From Blastocatellia bacterium (lineage in GTDB: Bacteria; Acidobacteriota; Blastocatellia; RBC074): a stretch of DNA of 38,186 nt. Position 1 is the stretch's first letter; each line of letters begins with the position of its first letter. Shown piece after piece: positions 15,610-24,661 of the stretch. The stretch lies in contig JAEUQN010000054.1 in assembly GCA_016789725.1 (NCBI GenBank), forward strand, positions 1 through 38,186. The letters run 5' to 3'. The position numbers and the translations under genes were made by a program. The notes below the pieces were generated by a model. That model was not told the DNA's origin. It made no database searches and saw nothing but the letters and a program-made list of their open reading frames with translations.

Positions 15610-16785
15610 TCAGGCCAGGGCGGGTTCCGGCACAACCAGGCCGCGCGCCTGCAACAAACGCACGTATTCTGTTTTTACCATTTGGAACACGTGTTGCTCG
15701 TCAAATTTCTCCAGTGCAAGTTGGCGTCCGGCTGCGCCGAGTTGCGCGCGCTGATCGGCGTTTTGCAATAATGTCAGCACCGCTTGGGCTAGTTTCTGAC
15801 TGTCGCCGAGCGGAAAGAGAAACCCATTGCGCCCGTGTTCGACGGCTTCGCGGCAGCCGCGCACATCGGTCACCACACATGGCACGCCCATGGCTGATGC
15901 CTCCATCGGCGCACGCGGAAAGCCTTCTCGATGCGACGGCAAAACAAACACATCCATCAGCGCATACAATTCGGGCATGTCGCTGCGCAGACCCGTAAAA
16001 ATACAGGCCTCTGCAATGTTGTACTCACGCGCAGAAGCTGGCGTCAGCGCATCCGCTTTGTCATCGTCAATCGGCCCAACGATCAAAAATTTTGTCGCAG
16101 GTTGATGGCGCAAAATTTCCTGTGCAGCGGTGAACAATTCCAGAATCCCTTTTTCGCGCACGAGTCGGCCCACAAAGCCAATGACCTGATGCTCACGCGT
16201 TAGCCCCAGCTCTCGGCGTTTGGCGTCGAGTATGGCGTCAGACAATTGCGCTCGATCAAAGCGATGTACATCAATTCCATTGCCCAGGAATTTGATTTTC
16301 TCTGGCGGGCTGATGCGTTCTCGAATTGCGGTCTGAATGTCTTCGCTGTTCTGCGAGAGGATGGAATGCGAACAACGGGCGGCGATTTTTTCCGTCGCAA
16401 TGTAAAAGTTGCGCCAGAACGCAGGCATGTGATCGTGAAAATAAAACCCGTGCAGCGTGTTCACAATGATTGGCACCCCCACAATTCGCGCCGCCAATTG
16501 TCCCAGCAAACCAGCTTTCGGCGTGTGCGTATGAACAATCGTGAACTGTTCGCGCCGCATTACCTGGCAAAGCTGTTTGAGCGCGAACAAATCAGCCAGC
16601 GGGGTAAATTGCCGCTTCATCGGGATCGGAATATGACGGATTCCGGCGGCTCCCAGTGACGGCAAATAAGGGCCGGGAGCCGAGATGCCAACGACTTCAA
16701 AGCCGCTCTGTTGCAGGCTTTTCAGTTGATTGAGCAACAACAAACTGAGCGCCATATCAATCGTCGAAATATGCGCGATTTTCAT
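15610..16785 (-). CDS. GT4-family glycosyltransferase
   Basis: A GT-B glycosyltransferase of 391 residues. The N-terminal acceptor domain starts MKIAHISTIDMALSLLLLNQL and contains the HTHTPKAGLLGQLAAR block common in enzymes that add an early sugar to a PglC- or WbaP-primed lipid. The C-terminal donor domain has GFVGRLVREKG and the E-x7-E motif EGFPRAPMEASAMGVP. It acts on the cytosolic face of the membrane with a nucleotide-sugar donor; neither donor nor linkage can be read. Its place directly before the PglC-like gene makes it a good candidate for adding the second sugar. It follows the asparagine-synthetase homologue by four bases. Confidence 0.92.
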   Translation of the reverse strand: MKIAHISTIDMALSLLLLNQLKSLQQSGFEVVGISAPGPYLPSLGAAGIRHIPIPMKRQFTPLADLFALKQLCQVMRREQFTIVHTHTPKAGLLGQLAARIVGVPIIVNTLHGFYFHDHMPAFWRNFYIATEKIAARCSHSILSQNSEDIQTAIRERISPPEKIKFLGNGIDVHRFDRAQLSDAILDAKRRELGLTREHQVIGFVGRLVREKGILELFTAAQEILRHQPATKFLIVGPIDDDKADALTPASAREYNIAEACIFTGLRSDMPELYALMDVFVLPSHREGFPRAPMEASAMGVPCVVTDVRGCREAVEHGRNGFLFPLGDSQKLAQAVLTLLQNADQRAQLGAAGRQLALEKFDEQHVFQMVKTEYVRLLQARGLVVPEPALA

Positions 16786-16789
16786 TGGT

Positions 16790-18742
16790 TTACGCCGCTG
16801 CTTTGTTTTCTGCCAGCCACGCCTGAAACATCAACACTGGCCACAAATAATATTGCCAGTTACGATGTCCAGACAGGTGCTCTTTCCATTTCAGGCGGAT
16901 CGCGCGCGCCTCAAAGAATCCTTCCTGCTGTAATCGCTTTTCGTCCAACAATGCTTCTGCCCAATCGCGCAGCGGACCGCGCAGCCAATCAACAATGGGA
17001 ATGCCGAAGCCAGCTTTCGGGCGCTCAATCAACGCTGGTGGAACGTACTTGTAGAGCAATTGCCGTAACAGCCATTTGCCTTGGCCGTTGCGAATCTTGA
17101 GTGAAAGCGGAATGCGCCATGCAAATTCGACTACACGATGATCCAGATATGGCACGCGGGTTTCCAAGCTGACGCCCATCGCCGCGCGATCCACTTTCAC
17201 CAAAATATCGTCCGGCAAATAAGTGACCAAATCGAGATACATCATGCTCAACACAAAATCCGAGACGTCCGCCCATTGTGTTTTGTCCGTCAAAATTGTT
17301 TCCGGCTCCTGCGAATGCAACACAACATCGGCTGGCATTTTCCAGCTTGAGACCAGATTGCGATACATCGCTTCGGGATGCTCGACCATCAACGCTTCGG
17401 CCAGCTTATGCAGCTTATCGCCGGGAACTCGCTGCTTGAAGCGCGCGGGCAAAACCGGACTTAGCCCCTGAAACGCGGCATCCCAACTTGATGGCGAAAC
17501 GGTTGTCAGCCCCTTCGCTGCCACTCTGCGGAGTTCCTGCGGCATCCACCCAACTTTGTCCCAGATGTTTTTTCCCCAGAAATAGCGATTGTATCCACCA
17601 AACAATTCATCACCGGCGTCACCTGATAAGCTCACGGTTACTTTGCGGCGCGTTAGTTCGGAAACCAAAAACGTTGGGATTTGGGAAGCGTCTGCAAACG
17701 GCTCGTCATAGAGGCTCGGCAACCGGGGAATCACGGCCATCGTTTCAGCCGGGGTCACATACAGTTCGGTATGTTCTGTTCCTAAATGTCTGGCGACTGC
17801 CTTGGCAAATTCTGCTTCGTTATACTCCGCTTCGTGAAAGCCAATAGTAAAAGTCTTAACCGGAGTCGTGCTTTGCGCCTGCATCAACGCCACAACCAGC
17901 GAAGAATCAATGCCGCCGGAGAGGAATGCGCCTAATGGCACATCCGCAATCATTTGTCCTGCGATAGCTTCCCGAAGAAGTTCTTCGAGCGTGGCTAGTG
18001 CCTCTGGCTCGCCTCCGCGATAAGGATCTCTGACTCCTGCTTCAGCCACGTCTTTCGCCGACCAGTAAGTTGTGAGCTTGCCTTCCCGCTGGTGTGCTGA
18101 AATCGAAAGGATGGTGCCAGGGGTCAATTTATGAATCCCTTTATAAATTGAATAGGGCGTGGGAATGTAGCTAAGACGCATCAGTAAGGCTAAGGCCCCA
18201 CGATCAACTTCTCCGTGCCAGGATGGATGGGCGCGTAATGCCTTTAGCTCTGAGCCAAAGAGGAACACCTCTCCAATCCAACCGTAATATAAAGGCTTCT
18301 CGCCGATTCGATCTCGCACCAAATGCAGCACCTGTTCACGCCGATCCCAAAGCCCAAAGGCGAACATTCCGACGAATCGCTTTACTGCTGCCTCCAACCC
18401 CCATTGGCTAATTGCCGCCAACATCACCTCTGTGTCCGAATGCCCGCGAAACCGATGTCCGAGCGTTTCCAACTCGGCTCGCAATTTCCTGAAGTTATAA
18501 ATTTCCCCATTGAATGTGACAATATATCGCCCGTCTGCTGAGAGCATTGGTTGATGACCTTCAGGCGAAAGATCAACGATGGAAAGTCGCCGCTGCGTTA
18601 GGCCAATGCCCGCTTCCGCATCAAACCAAACGCCGCTGTCATCGGGGCCACGGTGCGTGAGCGCGCTTGCCATTCGTAGCAGCGTGTCTTGCCAATCAAA
18701 ATCAACTTTCTTAAATTGTAGCGCGCCAACAATTCCGCACAT
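16790..18742 (-). CDS. asnB: Glutamine-hydrolysing asparagine synthetase homologue
   Basis: A 650-residue two-domain amidotransferase. The N-terminal Ntn glutaminase starts MCGIVGAL with nucleophile Cys2 and has the conserved RRLSIVDLS (51-59), NGEIYN (78-83) and DTE. The synthetase domain has the PP-loop SGGIDSS (275-281) and the block LSGDAGDELFGGYNRY. In primary metabolism it makes asparagine from aspartate. Homologues inside O-antigen loci (for example WbpS) are thought to amidate a sugar, usually a uronic acid. Both are possible; placement within glycosyltransferase genes favours a glycan role but does not prove it. No strong Shine-Dalgarno sequence precedes ATG 18742. A 44-base gap follows the upstream glycosyltransferase gene and nothing is recognisable in it. 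Confidence 0.92.
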   Translation of the reverse strand: MCGIVGALQFKKVDFDWQDTLLRMASALTHRGPDDSGVWFDAEAGIGLTQRRLSIVDLSPEGHQPMLSADGRYIVTFNGEIYNFRKLRAELETLGHRFRGHSDTEVMLAAISQWGLEAAVKRFVGMFAFGLWDRREQVLHLVRDRIGEKPLYYGWIGEVFLFGSELKALRAHPSWHGEVDRGALALLMRLSYIPTPYSIYKGIHKLTPGTILSISAHQREGKLTTYWSAKDVAEAGVRDPYRGGEPEALATLEELLREAIAGQMIADVPLGAFLSGGIDSSLVVALMQAQSTTPVKTFTIGFHEAEYNEAEFAKAVARHLGTEHTELYVTPAETMAVIPRLPSLYDEPFADASQIPTFLVSELTRRKVTVSLSGDAGDELFGGYNRYFWGKNIWDKVGWMPQELRRVAAKGLTTVSPSSWDAAFQGLSPVLPARFKQRVPGDKLHKLAEALMVEHPEAMYRNLVSSWKMPADVVLHSQEPETILTDKTQWADVSDFVLSMMYLDLVTYLPDDILVKVDRAAMGVSLETRVPYLDHRVVEFAWRIPLSLKIRNGQGKWLLRQLLYKYVPPALIERPKAGFGIPIVDWLRGPLRDWAEALLDEKRLQQEGFFEARAIRLKWKEHLSGHRNWQYYLWPVLMFQAWLAENKAAA

Positions 18743-18786
18743 GAAATGGCCTATTTACTTCCTTGAACAATGCCCCAAACAGGTTC

Positions 18787-20004
18787 TTATGCTACGCCCA
18801 GCAGGTCGCAATATAATTTTTCATACCTCGCCACGATGGAAGGCAAACTGAATTTTTCTTCGACTCTTTGTCGAGCAGTTTTACCGAGTTGTTTTCTTTC
18901 TTCGGCGCTCATTTTCAGAAGCGTCATCCAACTATTTGCCAATGCTGCCGGATCACGTGGCGGCACCACGATTCCGGTTTCCCCCACGATTAAAGATGAA
19001 TCCCCAACGTCAGTTGTGACACACGGCACGCCGCACGCCATTGCTTCTCCCAATACATTTGGAAATCCCTCGCCAAAGGCGGAAGAAAGGGTCGCTACAT
19101 CTACTGCCGCATTGATTTTAGGTGTGTCTTCTCGCCGACCTAAAAGATGACAATGGCTCTTTATTCCTGCCTTCGTGATCCAGTCAGAAAGTTGTTGGTT
19201 TCCTTCGACAACATCTTCCCCACAGAGTACAAAATGAACCTCTGGCATAGCTTGATGAAGAAGTGCTGCTGCCTGAACAAAGTTAGAATGATCTTTCTGA
19301 GGATGAAATCGAGCAACTATCCCAATGAGGGGGGTTGAGGGGGTGACACCCAGCTCTTTTCTAAACGAAATTCGAGCAGTTTCATCTGGCTGAAAATTAA
19401 TCAACTCTACTCCATTTGGGATCGGCAATAGCTTTTTTGAATCATAGCCCACGTCAGCATGAAGCCGACAAGCAACTTCAGAACAACTAATGATTCGGGC
19501 CGGGATCAACGATGATAGTAAAGAGCATAGTTTGATGGTTAATAAAGTAACTTTATTATCTGGATGGTTCACTATATTGCTGGCTTGAAGGTTCCAAACG
19601 ATGGGAGCCTTTGTTAGTAATTTGGCGACCAGTCCGCCCATCAAATCAGCGTGATACATCCAGGTTTGGACAATATCGGGAGGGTGTTGACGTAATAGTT
19701 TAGCTAATCGAATTGTTGCCGCAATACTAGGATAACTGCGCGTCATTCCCAGGGAGTAAACTTCTATGCCCAAATTTTCGACCTTGGTTTTAAGGCTGTC
19801 TCCTCCGATTAAGGTAATTACACGGGCTTCAAATCGTTCCCGATTCATTTCTGAGAGCAGCTTGTAGAGCATCATCTCTGCGCCACCTGTATAAAGCCCA
19901 TTGATGATATGCGTAATAAGTATTTTTTTCTTGGTTGAGAGAGTTGTGGCAAGTTTAGGAAGTGCGGATTCAGCCGATTGAAAACTATGATTTGATCCGA
20001 GCAT
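18787..20004 (-). CDS. GT4-family glycosyltransferase (paralogue A)
   Basis: A GT-B glycosyltransferase of about 405 residues. The acceptor domain carries THIINGLYTGGAEMMLYKLL and IVQTWMYHADLMGG. The donor domain carries GIVARFHPQKDH, the E-x7-E block GEGFPNVLGEAMACGVPCV and TDVGDSSLIVGETG. These blocks are nearly the same in the enzyme at 27042-28304, and the C-terminal ones recur in that at 28315-29427, so the three are paralogues. The open frame begins at TTG 20112 inside the flippase gene; ATG 20004 avoids that overlap and leaves the whole GT domain intact. No clear Shine-Dalgarno sequence is seen, so the start is less sure than the function. Donor and acceptor are unknown. Confidence 0.88.
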   Translation of the reverse strand: MLGSNHSFQSAESALPKLATTLSTKKKILITHIINGLYTGGAEMMLYKLLSEMNRERFEARVITLIGGDSLKTKVENLGIEVYSLGMTRSYPSIAATIRLAKLLRQHPPDIVQTWMYHADLMGGLVAKLLTKAPIVWNLQASNIVNHPDNKVTLLTIKLCSLLSSLIPARIISCSEVACRLHADVGYDSKKLLPIPNGVELINFQPDETARISFRKELGVTPSTPLIGIVARFHPQKDHSNFVQAAALLHQAMPEVHFVLCGEDVVEGNQQLSDWITKAGIKSHCHLLGRREDTPKINAAVDVATLSSAFGEGFPNVLGEAMACGVPCVTTDVGDSSLIVGETGIVVPPRDPAALANSWMTLLKMSAEERKQLGKTARQRVEEKFSLPSIVARYEKLYCDLLGVA

Positions 20005-20035
20005 GGATATAAAAGGGAAAGCCTTGAGATAAGTC

Positions 20036-21352
20036 TTAAATTGCAAAATATCGGCGCAGATATTGCTTGGAGGAAATAATAAAGTCGTTATCTTCCTGTT
20101 TCCAGCGAACAAAATCTAATAACCTGAGTTGATACATTTTGGCCAGAACAACAGCCGCTATAATTGTACTGCCAGTATAAGCTATCGAAGTAGCGAGGGC
20201 TGCTCCTAAGGCCCCCAGAATAGGAATTAAAGAGCAATAAAAAAGGAGCGAAAGGAGGAAGAACCCAACTCGCAATTTCGTCGCTAACATCGGAAACCCA
20301 TCTCCGATTAAATTGCCAATTAAAACAAGAAAGACAGCCAAAGCGATTTGACCAGGAGTCAACGATACTAACAAAATGAAGGCTGGTTGATATTGAATCA
20401 GAAAGAACTTGAAGACAATAAAACTAATACTAATCACCGTTACTCCACCTAGAAAGCTTCCGAGAATCATATATCGCACAGCCTGTCCCAGGCGTTTCCC
20501 TTTATTGACCAAACTTTCCCGGAAATCCTGGGCGACTTTGGCCGAGAAGACGAGTTGGATTGAATGCGCTGCCAGCCAGAATGCTTCTGCAAGACGCGCC
20601 GCTATGGAGTAATAACCGGAAGCTTCCAGGCCTGCCCAAAAACCGACCAGGATTAAGTCCAGGCGAATGGCAAGATATTGAGATAATTCTCCAATTTGGG
20701 CTTGCCCTCCAAACTTCAAACAACTTATCGCGGCGCTTACATTTGGCCTGAAAAGCCTTTTGTTTTGCGAGGCCAGGATAAGATACGCCAAGCCTATCAA
20801 ATTCGATAATAAGATTCCCAAAACATAAAAAACAAATGCTAACTCGGCGCTTAGTACTCCACTAGTACCGGCTAAAACACATCCGGTCACATATAAAACA
20901 GGAGAAATAATTTTCGCGGTCAGTGTTATCGTCAGGAACTCTGCGGCAATGCAGGCCTCCGTTAAGTAAAATAGAAAAATTTGGATCGGTATACTTATCA
21001 CTGCCAACGTGATTACGCCGAATGAAATCTTAGGAAAGGCTAGTCCCAGATATGATTTTGAGATAGCCAACCCCAAGCCTAGTAAAACCCCTTGCAGTAC
21101 ACAAATAATCAGCCCATTTGTAACTACGGTTTCTACTGAAAACGTTTTGCGCCCTATGTAATAAATAGCCGCTTTGCCATAGCTAAAACTTAACAATGAC
21201 TGTCCTACAGAAGGGATTGTTATTAGGATTGAGAGTGTTCCCAATTGCTCCGGGGACAAGGTTACAGCTAGAAAAAAGAATCCCGCAGCAGTGAGGCAGG
21301 ACATCCCGATATTAACCCCAGTCAGGTAAAGTGATGAGCGAGTTAAATTCAT
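20036..21352 (-). CDS. Wzx-like polysaccharide flippase
   Basis: An integral membrane protein of 438 residues with about 12 hydrophobic segments spread over the whole length. It begins MNLTRSSLYLTGVNIGMSCLTAAGFFFLAVTLSP, a pattern typical of the polysaccharide-transporter branch of the MOP superfamily, with the LSPEQLGTLSI block found after the first helix of Wzx/RfbX proteins. It would move the undecaprenyl-linked repeat unit across the inner membrane. A second, MurJ-like MOP transporter lies at 31953-33335, so the division of labour is unclear. Its start overlaps the stop of the upstream methyltransferase (ATGA), and it is followed by a glycosyltransferase. Confidence 0.85.
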   Translation of the reverse strand: MNLTRSSLYLTGVNIGMSCLTAAGFFFLAVTLSPEQLGTLSILITIPSVGQSLLSFSYGKAAIYYIGRKTFSVETVVTNGLIICVLQGVLLGLGLAISKSYLGLAFPKISFGVITLAVISIPIQIFLFYLTEACIAAEFLTITLTAKIISPVLYVTGCVLAGTSGVLSAELAFVFYVLGILLSNLIGLAYLILASQNKRLFRPNVSAAISCLKFGGQAQIGELSQYLAIRLDLILVGFWAGLEASGYYSIAARLAEAFWLAAHSIQLVFSAKVAQDFRESLVNKGKRLGQAVRYMILGSFLGGVTVISISFIVFKFFLIQYQPAFILLVSLTPGQIALAVFLVLIGNLIGDGFPMLATKLRVGFFLLSLLFYCSLIPILGALGAALATSIAYTGSTIIAAVVLAKMYQLRLLDFVRWKQEDNDFIISSKQYLRRYFAI

Positions 21353-22113
21353 CTGTTTTTACTATCGGGACGAAGCACATAAGCATAGGTTGCTGCGCCC
21401 AGATAAGAAGCTAATTTGGCTCTGTTTTGTGGGGAAATATCTTGCGTCAACCCATAGCCAGTATAAAACACCATTGAGTTAAGTAATTGTTCAGTCTTTA
21501 GCCCTGCTTTTCGGAACTCATTTATCCATCGCTTCTGGCTATAAAAGTATAGTTCGGAAAGAGCAGTTGGATATTCTCCGTGTGGTTCTGGGAGAATGGC
21601 CCGTTTAATCAGATGACCTAAGCCATACTTTTTTATGGCATCATCTCTGGAAGGAAGTGAGGGCATCATCGCCGTTTTCCCATACCCCAAAACATATTTA
21701 AAAAGATAGGCGTAGTGGGCAATGTTATTCCAAAACCGCCAGGCAGAAGTCGGCAAAATATGAACGGCAATAGCCTGTGGATTTCGCATCACGCGGCAGC
21801 TTTCCTGCAACAACAGGGGCAGGTTTTTTACCGGGACATGCTCAAGGACATTAGAAGAAAAAACCAAGTCAAAACTATTTTCAGCGAAGGGCAGGTTGAC
21901 CCCATCGTAATCCTGCACCGAAAAGTAATTGACGGGCCAGACCGGGCGTTCAGCAATATCAATGGAAACAACCTCACACCCCCAGGAAGAAATCAGATGT
22001 GCTTGATAACCATTTCCTCCGCCTATTTCCAGCACTCGCATCTTTGGCTTGAATAGAGACTTAACTCTATCCAACTCCATCTGGCGAAGTTTTTCCAGCC
22101 GCGTTTCCGTCAT
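21349..22113 (-). CDS. Class I SAM-dependent methyltransferase
   Basis: A Rossmann-fold methyltransferase of about 254 residues. The SAM-binding motif I is VLEIGGGNGYQ (about 27-37), followed by acidic SIDIAE (motif II region), then DLVFSSNVLEHVPV (motif IV) and the post-motif LLQESCRVMRNPQAIAVHILP, all typical of Methyltransf_11/25 proteins. The C-terminal half (Tyr-rich, LSELYFYSQKRWINEFRKAGL) is of a kind common in polysaccharide loci. It may O-methylate a sugar of the repeat or cap the chain; the target is not known. ATG 22113 is preferred over GTG 22119 because AAAGGTG is then better spaced. It overlaps the flippase start by four bases. Confidence 0.87.
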   Translation of the reverse strand: MTETRLEKLRQMELDRVKSLFKPKMRVLEIGGGNGYQAHLISSWGCEVVSIDIAERPVWPVNYFSVQDYDGVNLPFAENSFDLVFSSNVLEHVPVKNLPLLLQESCRVMRNPQAIAVHILPTSAWRFWNNIAHYAYLFKYVLGYGKTAMMPSLPSRDDAIKKYGLGHLIKRAILPEPHGEYPTALSELYFYSQKRWINEFRKAGLKTEQLLNSMVFYTGYGLTQDISPQNRAKLASYLGAATYAYVLRPDSKNR

Positions 22114-22135
22114 TTTCACCTTTCAAGGTTATTGG

Positions 22136-23014
22136 CTAAACCCGGAGACCAGAAAGATTGGATAGCTGCAATAAATAGTTTCCGTATCCATTATTCATCT
22201 GACTCGCAATTTCTTTTAGGTGTGAGCTGTCAATCCATCCCATTCGATACGCGATTTCTTCGGGGCAAGAAATCATCATCCCTTGCCGTTCTTCCACTGC
22301 CTGAACAAAACTGGCTGCTTGCATTAAGGATTCGTGTGTTCCTGCATCCAGCCACGCCGTGCCGCGTCCCATGTGTTCGACGCGCAGGTTCTTATTGCTT
22401 AAGTAGAGTTTGTTGAGGTCGGTGATTTCCAACTCGCCGCGCGCTGAAGGTTGCAGACTGGCGGCCTTTTCAACCACTGTGCAATCGTAAAAATAAATCC
22501 CTGGCACAGCGTAGCTTGATTTGGGCTGTCGAGGTTTTTCCTCAATACTCAACGCTTGTCCTTCCTGGTCAAATTCGATTACACCGTATCGTTCCGGGTC
22601 GCGTACCGGATAGGCGTACACTAATGCGCCATCCTTCAATCGCGCGGCGTTTTTCAGCTTCTCCGGCAACCCGTGTCCAAAGAAAATATTATCGCCCAGG
22701 ATCAAACACACTGGCTCTTGCCCAATAAATTCGCGCCCCACCAAAAAAGCTTCAGCCAACCCGCGTGGCTCTTGTTGCGCGGCATAATGAAAACTCAGTC
22801 CCCATTGCTCACCATTGCCAAGCAGCTTCTGAAAAGATGGCAGATCCTCCGGTGTACTAATGACAAGAATCTCTCTGATCCCCGCCAGCATCAGCATCGA
22901 AAGCGGGTAATAAATCATCGGCTTGTTATAAACGGGCAGGAGTTGCTTACTGATCGCCATCGTCAATGGATGAAGGCGTGTACCCCGCCCACCGGCCAGG
23001 ATAATTCCTTTCAT
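22136..23014 (-). CDS. rfbA: Glucose-1-phosphate thymidylyltransferase
   Basis: The enzyme makes dTDP-glucose from glucose-1-phosphate and dTTP. The protein is 292 residues, the normal RmlA length. The N-terminal signature [17 protein letters not shown] (2-18) and [25 protein letters not shown] are nearly invariant in the family, as are LGDNIFFGH (107-115), [19 protein letters not shown] and [15 protein letters not shown]. Its ATG overlaps the rfbB stop (ATGA), so the two are translationally coupled. dTDP-glucose feeds RfbB directly. The order here is rfbC-rfbB-rfbA, unlike the common rfbBDAC, and rfbD is not found in the window. Confidence 0.97.
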   Translation of the reverse strand: MKGIILAGGRGTRLHPLTMAISKQLLPVYNKPMIYYPLSMLMLAGIREILVISTPEDLPSFQKLLGNGEQWGLSFHYAAQQEPRGLAEAFLVGREFIGQEPVCLILGDNIFFGHGLPEKLKNAARLKDGALVYAYPVRDPERYGVIEFDQEGQALSIEEKPRQPKSSYAVPGIYFYDCTVVEKAASLQPSARGELEITDLNKLYLSNKNLRVEHMGRGTAWLDAGTHESLMQAASFVQAVEERQGMMISCPEEIAYRMGWIDSSHLKEIASQMNNGYGNYLLQLSNLSGLRV

Positions 23015-24090
23015 GACGTCCCTCCTCGTTGCTGATAATTATTCTGTACCCACTGTTGGTAATTGTTCTGGCGTTGAATCGTTTCGATCCAGCCAGGATT
23101 TGATAAATACCATTCGACCGTTTTGCGCAGTCCCGTTGTTAAGGATTCGCGCGGCTGCCATCCCAATTCGGTTTGGATTTTAGTGAGGTCAATGGCGTAG
23201 CGGCGGTCATGACCTGGACGATCCGCGACAAACCGAATCAGTGATTCATGGGGCATAGAGTGCGGAACAAGTTGATCCAGCAAACCACAAAGTTGTCGAA
23301 CGATTTCCAAGTTTGATGGCTGGTTGTTGCCTCCAATATTGTATGTTTCGCCTATTCGTCCTCGTGCCAGCACCAACCGGATCGCCTCGCAATGATCCTC
23401 AACATAAAGCCAGTCGCGGATTTGTTGCCCGTCCCCGTACACCGGCAATGGTTTGCCTGCGAGCGCATTCAGGATTATGAGCGGAATCAACTTTTCGGGA
23501 AACTGATATGGCCCGTAGTTATTCGAACAATTCGTGACTGTCACCGGCAATCCGTAGGTGTGATGATAAGCGCGCACCAAGTGATCGCTGGACGCTTTTG
23601 ACGCCGCATAAGGTGAGTTTGGCGCATAAGGCGTAGCTTCACTAAAAGCCGGGTCATTCGGTTTGAGCGTGCCGTAAACCTCGTCGGTGGAGACGTGATG
23701 AAAACGCACTTCTGCTAATGGCACGGTCTTCTCTTCCAGCCAGACTTGACGACATGCATCAAGCAGGGTTTGGGTTCCGACCACATTGGTTGTGATGAAT
23801 TGACCGGGATTGTGAATTGAACGATCTACGTGAGATTCTGCGGCAAAGTGGACAACTGTATCTATTTTGTGTTGGCGCAAAAGATGGGGCACCAGCGCGC
23901 TGTCGCAGATGTTGCCATGAACAAAAGTATAGCGTGCGTCACTGGCAATAAGCGTCAGGTTCTTTAGACTTCCGGCATAAGTCAGCGCATCCAGATTGAC
24001 AAGTTGGATGGCAGAACCTGAGTGCAAAAGATAGCGGATGAAATTTGAGCCGATGAATCCGGCACCGCCTGTGACTAGTATATTTTGCAT
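23011..24090 (-). CDS. rfbB: dTDP-glucose 4,6-dehydratase
   Basis: An NAD-dependent extended SDR of 359 residues that converts dTDP-glucose to dTDP-4-keto-6-deoxyglucose. It has the nucleotide-binding GGAGFIGSN (8-16), [12 protein letters not shown] (81-92), the dehydratase-specific TDEVYG (135-140) with the catalytic Asp-Glu, and YAASK (161-165) with catalytic Tyr and Lys. [15 protein letters not shown] is also typical of RmlB. The C-terminus is slightly extended with an Asn/Gln-rich repeat ([18 protein letters not shown]), where NNYQQ occurs twice; this looks like a small local duplication. Its product could go to RfbC for rhamnose or to the DegT aminotransferase for an amino sugar. It starts four bases after rfbC. 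Confidence 0.97.
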   Translation of the reverse strand: MQNILVTGGAGFIGSNFIRYLLHSGSAIQLVNLDALTYAGSLKNLTLIASDARYTFVHGNICDSALVPHLLRQHKIDTVVHFAAESHVDRSIHNPGQFITTNVVGTQTLLDACRQVWLEEKTVPLAEVRFHHVSTDEVYGTLKPNDPAFSEATPYAPNSPYAASKASSDHLVRAYHHTYGLPVTVTNCSNNYGPYQFPEKLIPLIILNALAGKPLPVYGDGQQIRDWLYVEDHCEAIRLVLARGRIGETYNIGGNNQPSNLEIVRQLCGLLDQLVPHSMPHESLIRFVADRPGHDRRYAIDLTKIQTELGWQPRESLTTGLRKTVEWYLSNPGWIETIQRQNNYQQWVQNNYQQRGGTS

Positions 24091-24094
24091 CGCC

Positions 24095-24643
24095 TTAATC
24101 GAAAACTTCTGCCTCGCTCAGGGCAACACCTTGAGCGTCTTTTGCCGAGAGTATCGGGTGCTGATCGGGGGGCAGCGGCCAATCAATGCCAACCGCCGGA
24201 TCGTTCCATAACAAGGTTCGCTCAAATTGGGGGGCATAATAATCGGTTGTTTTATAGAGTACCTCTGCCCATTCGCTGATCACATAAAAGCCATGCGCGA
24301 ATCCGGGCGGAATCCAAATCTGAAGACGGTTTTCCGCTGAAAGATGATGACCCACCCATTTGCCAAAAGTTGGCGAAGAGCGTCTTAGATCCACCGCTAC
24401 ATCATAAATTTCGCCAGCAATTGCGCGCACTAATTTTCCTTGCGGTTGGTGAATTTGATAGTGTAATCCTCGTAAAACGCCACGCTTTGACCCCGAATGA
24501 TTGTCTTGCACAAATTGAGTAAGGATTCCAGCCTGCACGAATTTGGCAAATTGATACGACTCAAGAAAGAAGCCGCGTGAGTCTTCAAATAGTTGTGGCT
24601 TGATTAAAGCCACTTGCGGGATAGAAGAGGAGTAAGTAATCAC
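24095..24643 (-). CDS. rfbC: dTDP-4-dehydrorhamnose 3,5-epimerase
   Basis: A cupin-fold epimerase of 182 residues acting on dTDP-4-keto-6-deoxyglucose. Catalytic His61 lies in [16 protein letters not shown] (68-73) is conserved, and Tyr130 in LYKTTDYY matches the second acid-base residue. [11 protein letters not shown] is the usual active-site loop. The full signature favours the 3,5-epimerase over 3-epimerase or isomerase relatives. The start codon is GTG (24643). The 18-base gap to the upstream methyltransferase gene holds a 12-bp palindrome, AATGTCGACATT (24644-24655), probably by chance. The reductase RfbD needed for dTDP-L-rhamnose is not in the window. Confidence 0.95.
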   Translation of the reverse strand: MITYSSSIPQVALIKPQLFEDSRGFFLESYQFAKFVQAGILTQFVQDNHSGSKRGVLRGLHYQIHQPQGKLVRAIAGEIYDVAVDLRRSSPTFGKWVGHHLSAENRLQIWIPPGFAHGFYVISEWAEVLYKTTDYYAPQFERTLLWNDPAVGIDWPLPPDQHPILSAKDAQGVALSEAEVFD

Positions 24644-24661
24644 AATGTCGACATTCCAGCT

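Noticed and set aside
24644..24655. Perfect 12-bp palindrome AATGTCGACATT just before rfbC
   Set aside because: About nine perfect 12-bp palindromes are expected by chance in a window this size, and nothing else supports a binding site.
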